Part shown: one piece after another, positions 14,062-16,834 of the stretch
How positions within the stretch are numbered: position 1 is the stretch's first letter
Layout of the letters: every line of letters begins with the position of its first letter
Assembly (NCBI GenBank): GCA_036406655.1
Contig: DASXAP010000264.1
Location: 1-16,834 of the forward strand
DNA from: VAZQ01 sp036406655
GTDB lineage: Bacteria; Pseudomonadota; Alphaproteobacteria; Rhizobiales; Xanthobacteraceae
Direction of reading: 5' to 3'
DNA: 16,834 bases
Made by a program: the position numbers and the translations under genes
The notes under the pieces: generated by a model
The model's input: the letters and a program-made list of their open reading frames with translations, nothing else
Database searches by the model: none
What the model was told of the DNA's origin: nothing

Positions 14062-15318
14062 TTACGCCGCCTTCCCCACCGGGCGGTTCACCTGCTCGCG
14101 GGAGTAGCCGGCGGTCGAAGCGTAGCCGCGCACAATCGCCTTGCGCTCCTCGTACGACAGCACGTCCTCGATGTTGCTGAATCCGTGCGGGGCACGTTCC
14201 TCCACCGCGTCGATCACCCCCTCCGGGCCGCCCTTGCGGTTCATGCGGACGACCTGCGCGGTCACCGGCAGCCGCTCCTGCTCGTATTCCCAAAGCGCCT
14301 GGCACGGATGCTCGGCACTGCGCAGCCGATCCGCGAGGCAGCGAGCATCGAGAATGGCCTGCGAGGCGCCGTTCGAGCCCACCGGATACATCGGGTGGGC
14401 GGCGTCGCCGAGCAGCGTCACCCGCCCGTGCGACCAGCGCGGCAGCGGGTCGCGGTCGCACATGGGATATTCCCAGAATTCCGGCGTCTCGACGATCAGC
14501 GCCTGGGCGTCGAGATAGGGGATCTCGAAGCGCTGCAGGTGCGGCATCAGCTCATCGAACCGCCCCGGCCGCGACCAGTCCTCCTTGCGCGGCGGCGGCG
14601 TGGCGTCGGCACCGATCTTGGCGGCCACCGCCCAGTTGGTCAGCCGCCGGTCGGGCCGCGCGCCCTCCGCAATCGGATAGATCACGAGCTTTGCCGCGAG
14701 ACCCCCGGCCACGATCATCGAGCGGCCGTCGAGAAAGACGGGCCAGTCGATCGCCCCGCGCCACAGCATGATCCCGTTCCAGCGCGCCGGGCCCTCGTGC
14801 GGGTAGAGCGCCTCACGGACATGGGAGTTGATGCCGTCGGCGCCGATGAGCACGTCGCCCCGCGCGGTCGCGCGATGCGCGCCATGCCGGTCGAAGAAGT
14901 AGGCGGTGACCGAGCCTTCATCCTGGCGGAAGCTGCCCAGCCGATGCCCGGTATGAATGCGCGCCTCGCCGAGCTTCGCCCGCGCCGCGTGGTAGATGAC
15001 GCCCTGCAGGCGACCGCGGTGGATCGAGAATTGCGGCACGTCGTACCCGGCGTCGGTCCCGCGCGGCTCGCGCCAGATCTCCTGGCCGAAGCGGTTGGTG
15101 TAGATGAGCTCGTGCGTCCTGATCGCCACCGCATCGAGCCGATCGAGGAGCCCGAGCGCCGCCAGCTCCTTGATGGCATGGGGCAGCGTGTTGATGCCGA
15201 CCCCGAGCTCGCCCACGGCGTCGGCCTGCTCATAGATCTCGCAGTCGATGCCGCGCGCGTGCAGCATCAGCGCCGTGGTCAGCCCGCCGATTCCACCGCC
15301 GACGACAAGGGCCTTCAT
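14062..15318 (-). CDS. FAD-dependent aromatic monooxygenase (PhzS / salicylate-hydroxylase-like)
   Basis: A cytoplasmic class A flavoprotein that should hydroxylate an aromatic ring with NAD(P)H and O2. It is 418 aa. The FAD Rossmann motif is ALVVGGGIGGLTTALML (3-19) with the ribose-binding Glu30; the DG motif is VLIGADGINSHVR (156-168); and the second FAD motif is GRVTLLGDAAHPMYPVGSNG (298-317, Asp305). Segments VGINTLPHAIKELAALG (40-56) and the WNGIMLWRGAIDWP (180-193) region resemble the flavin-dependent oxidoreductases grouped with PhzS, which acts on 5-methylphenazine-1-carboxylate. Substrate unknown. The ATG at 15318 is chosen because it starts the Rossmann fold at once; the frame to 15453 adds low-complexity residues. 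No clear ribosome site exists, but TATACT ends 6 bases before the ATG, hinting at a leaderless transcript. It converges on the cupin gene. Confidence 0.88.
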   Translation of the reverse strand: MKALVVGGGIGGLTTALMLHARGIDCEIYEQADAVGELGVGINTLPHAIKELAALGLLDRLDAVAIRTHELIYTNRFGQEIWREPRGTDAGYDVPQFSIHRGRLQGVIYHAARAKLGEARIHTGHRLGSFRQDEGSVTAYFFDRHGAHRATARGDVLIGADGINSHVREALYPHEGPARWNGIMLWRGAIDWPVFLDGRSMIVAGGLAAKLVIYPIAEGARPDRRLTNWAVAAKIGADATPPPRKEDWSRPGRFDELMPHLQRFEIPYLDAQALIVETPEFWEYPMCDRDPLPRWSHGRVTLLGDAAHPMYPVGSNGASQAILDARCLADRLRSAEHPCQALWEYEQERLPVTAQVVRMNRKGGPEGVIDAVEERAPHGFSNIEDVLSYEERKAIVRGYASTAGYSREQVNRPVGKAA

Positions 15319-15747
15319 GGCCCGAGTATAACGGCCGGGGCGCCCGCCGGCGCAACAGCTTCCGCGTCTCTTGGTTGACGATGCCATGGACCGCCCGGGC
15401 CGGCTGCGCCGCCCCATGGCAGCGGGACGGCCGCTCGCATTGACGCGGGGCATCTCCCCCCGATACGGCGTGGCTGCGGACGGCCGGCACCCTTCGCCAT
15501 CGGCGGCGACCGCCCCGCGCTTCGCGTCGTTGCGTTAGGCAGCCCCTGAAGCCGCGGCCGATCCCCCTGCGCGGCTCCGGTCACCGCGGCAATCCGCCCC
15601 GGCTATGTCGCCTCGACGACCCCGCCTCTTCGCTACGCATCACCGCCTCGTGCCTGCGCCGGCTACGGCTTTTTGTCCCCTTTGCCGTCGCGGCAAGTCG
15701 TGTATTGTGAGAGAAAAATTCGTCACCCCCAAGCAGAGGAACACCCG
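15319..15747. other. Intergenic region between divergent genes, no gene seen
   Basis: About 430 bases between the monooxygenase (minus) and the binding-protein gene (plus). Short open frames on both strands lack motifs and ribosome sites. The minus side holds TATACT (15330-15325) close to the monooxygenase ATG. The plus side holds the palindrome and candidate promoter at 15682-15708. The rest is unremarkable GC-rich sequence. Confidence 0.55.
15682..15708 (+). promoter_or_regulatory. Palindrome plus candidate promoter of the binding-protein gene
   Basis: TTGCCG-TCG-CGGCAA (15682-15696) is a perfect 6-bp inverted repeat whose left half can serve as a -35 (4 of 6 matches). TATTGT (15703-15708, 4 of 6) follows at a 15-base spacing. 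A protein bound to the palindrome would cover the -35. The ATG at 15748 is about 40 bases downstream. Short palindrome, moderate promoter match. Confidence 0.33.
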
Positions 15748-16834
15748 ATGAAGGGCCACAGAGTAGCCGAGGCGGCACTGGCCGCCGTTCTGTTGCTGGG
15801 CGCCGGCAGCCTTGCCGGGGCGCAGGAGGTGAAGATCGGCGTCGCCTTGCCCTTTACCGGGATCGGCGCCGAGTTCGCGCAGCAGATCGATCGCGGCATC
15901 GAGCTTTATCTCAAGCTCCACCCGGAAGCGGTCAAGCCTTATGCGGTCAAGCTGATCAAGCGCGACGTCAAGAATCCGGGCGGCGCCGATGCCAAGATCG
16001 CGGTGCAGGAGCTGCTCACCCAGGACAAGGTCGACGCATTGGCCGGCTGGGTCTATTCGCCCAACGCGATCGCTTCGGCCCCGATCGTCGCCGCCGGCAA
16101 GAAGCTCGCGGTGATCATGAACGCCGGCACCGCCTTCATCACCAACCTGGCGCCGGAATACGTGCGCACGTCGTTCACCATGTGGCAGGCGGGGCACGGC
16201 ATAGGCGAGGCCGCCGCCAAGATCATGAAGGCCAAGACCGCGGTGGTCGGCTATTCCGATTTCCCGCCCGGCAAGGACAGCCTCGAAGCCTTCAAGCGCG
16301 GCTTTGAGGCCAACGGCGGCAAGGTGCTGGACGCCATTCCGATGGGCGGGGCCGGCGCGGTGCCGGATTTCACGCCGTTCTTCCAGCGGGCCAAGGACGA
16401 GAAGCCGGACGTGTTCTTCGTCTTCGTGCCGGCGGGCGATCACGCGGCGGCGGTGGTCAAGACCTATGCCGCACTCGGCATGCGCGCGGCCGGCATCAAG
16501 CTGATCGGCCCCGGCGACATCACGCAGGATACCAAGCTGCAGGCCATGGGCTCGGCCGCGGTCGGGCTCATCACCATGCATCACTACAACGCCGACCTCG
16601 ACAATCCCGAGAACAAGAAGTTCGTCGCCGCCTGGAAGAAGGACTACGGCGCCGATTCGACCACCGACTTCATGGCCGTCGGCGGATACAACGGCATGGC
16701 GGCGATCGTCCACGTGGTCCACGCGCTCAAGGGCAAGATCGAAGCCGACGCGGCGCTGGAAGCGCTGAAGGGCTGGAAGTTCGCGAGCCCGCGCGGCCCG
16801 ATCTCGATCGATCCGGTCACGCGCGACATCGTGA
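15748..16834 (+). CDS. ABC-transporter periplasmic substrate-binding protein, LivK/branched-chain amino-acid type (3' end outside window)
   Basis: The periplasmic ligand-binding subunit of a Liv-type importer. 362 codons are present and the frame is open at the window end, so only a short C-terminal part is missing. A signal peptide (AALAAVLLLGAGSLAGA, cut near Ala25) leads into QEVKIGVALPFTGIGAEFAQ, the typical first strand of type I binding proteins, then IELYLKL, DALAGWVYSPNAIASAPIVA (~95-114) and NAGTAFITNL, where the ligand-facing Ala-Gly-Thr resembles that of aromatic or amide binders. Later comes DVFFVFVPAGDHAAAVVKTY. AGAGGA stands 7 bases before the ATG. Related proteins bind amino acids, urea or amides and, in some Rhodopseudomonas/Bradyrhizobium relatives, aromatic acids. 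The neighbouring monooxygenase and dioxygenase make an aromatic ligand plausible but unproven. Confidence 0.88.
   Translation, partial: MKGHRVAEAALAAVLLLGAGSLAGAQEVKIGVALPFTGIGAEFAQQIDRGIELYLKLHPEAVKPYAVKLIKRDVKNPGGADAKIAVQELLTQDKVDALAGWVYSPNAIASAPIVAAGKKLAVIMNAGTAFITNLAPEYVRTSFTMWQAGHGIGEAAAKIMKAKTAVVGYSDFPPGKDSLEAFKRGFEANGGKVLDAIPMGGAGAVPDFTPFFQRAKDEKPDVFFVFVPAGDHAAAVVKTYAALGMRAAGIKLIGPGDITQDTKLQAMGSAAVGLITMHHYNADLDNPENKKFVAAWKKDYGADSTTDFMAVGGYNGMAAIVHVVHALKGKIEADAALEALKGWKFASPRGPISIDPVTRDIV

Noticed and set aside
14185..15378. 397-aa plus-strand open frame over the FAD monooxygenase
   Set aside because: Antisense of a gene with three intact FAD motifs; the translation is repetitive Arg/Val/Gly.
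15640..16722. 360-aa minus-strand open frame
   Set aside because: Antisense of the binding protein, which has a signal peptide, ribosome site and family motifs.

Overview
The window is a GC-rich chromosomal segment that most resembles an alphaproteobacterium of the Hyphomicrobiales (Rhizobiales). The evidence is the argD-argF gene order with an ATGA overlap, several small secreted Cys-containing proteins of a kind common in Bradyrhizobium-like genomes, and a paired-palindrome intergenic element of the 'ATCGCCGGG-CTTGT-CCCGGCGAT' type. No transposase, integrase, CRISPR array or rRNA was seen. Genus-level placement is inference.

Layout. (1) 1-1382, minus strand: the start of argF and all of argD, for arginine synthesis. 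(2) 1590-3725: a small conserved hypothetical gene on the minus strand and, divergent from it, a two-domain protein with an N-terminal formyltransferase-like domain and a C-terminal beta-propeller like glucosamine inositolphosphorylceramide transferase (GINT1). (3) 3746-5347, minus: a secreted arylsulfatase convergent with the previous gene. Its upstream gap holds the REP-like element. (4) 5874-6986: an AI-2E family (PerM-type) transporter. (5) 7000-9424: four small envelope or secreted proteins, namely a GH114-like TIM-barrel lipoprotein, a 128-aa secreted protein, an 84-aa Cys-rich secreted protein and a membrane-anchored protein ending in Gly-Gly-Tyr repeats. (6) 9425-10450: a gene-poor stretch with a broken methyltransferase fragment and a tRNA-like gene. 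(7) 10451-13977: a catabolic-looking run of bicupin ring-cleavage dioxygenase, LVIVD-repeat beta-propeller, glutathione S-transferase and a single-domain cupin. A PhzS-like FAD monooxygenase (14062-15318, minus) converges on it, and the start of an ABC-transporter periplasmic binding protein (15748-end) follows.

How they may work together. Region 7 reads as uptake (binding protein), ring hydroxylation (FAD monooxygenase), gentisate/salicylate-type ring cleavage (bicupin) and glutathione-dependent processing (GST), with an LVIVD propeller of unknown role translationally coupled to the GST. The substrate cannot be deduced from sequence alone.

The most unusual element is the tRNA-like gene at 10209-10283. 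It keeps fully paired acceptor and T stems, the conserved D/T-loop bases, a U discriminator (as in tRNA-Cys) and an encoded CCA, but its anticodon arm is a 6-bp helix closed by a GGAA (GNRA) tetraloop, so it should not decode any codon.
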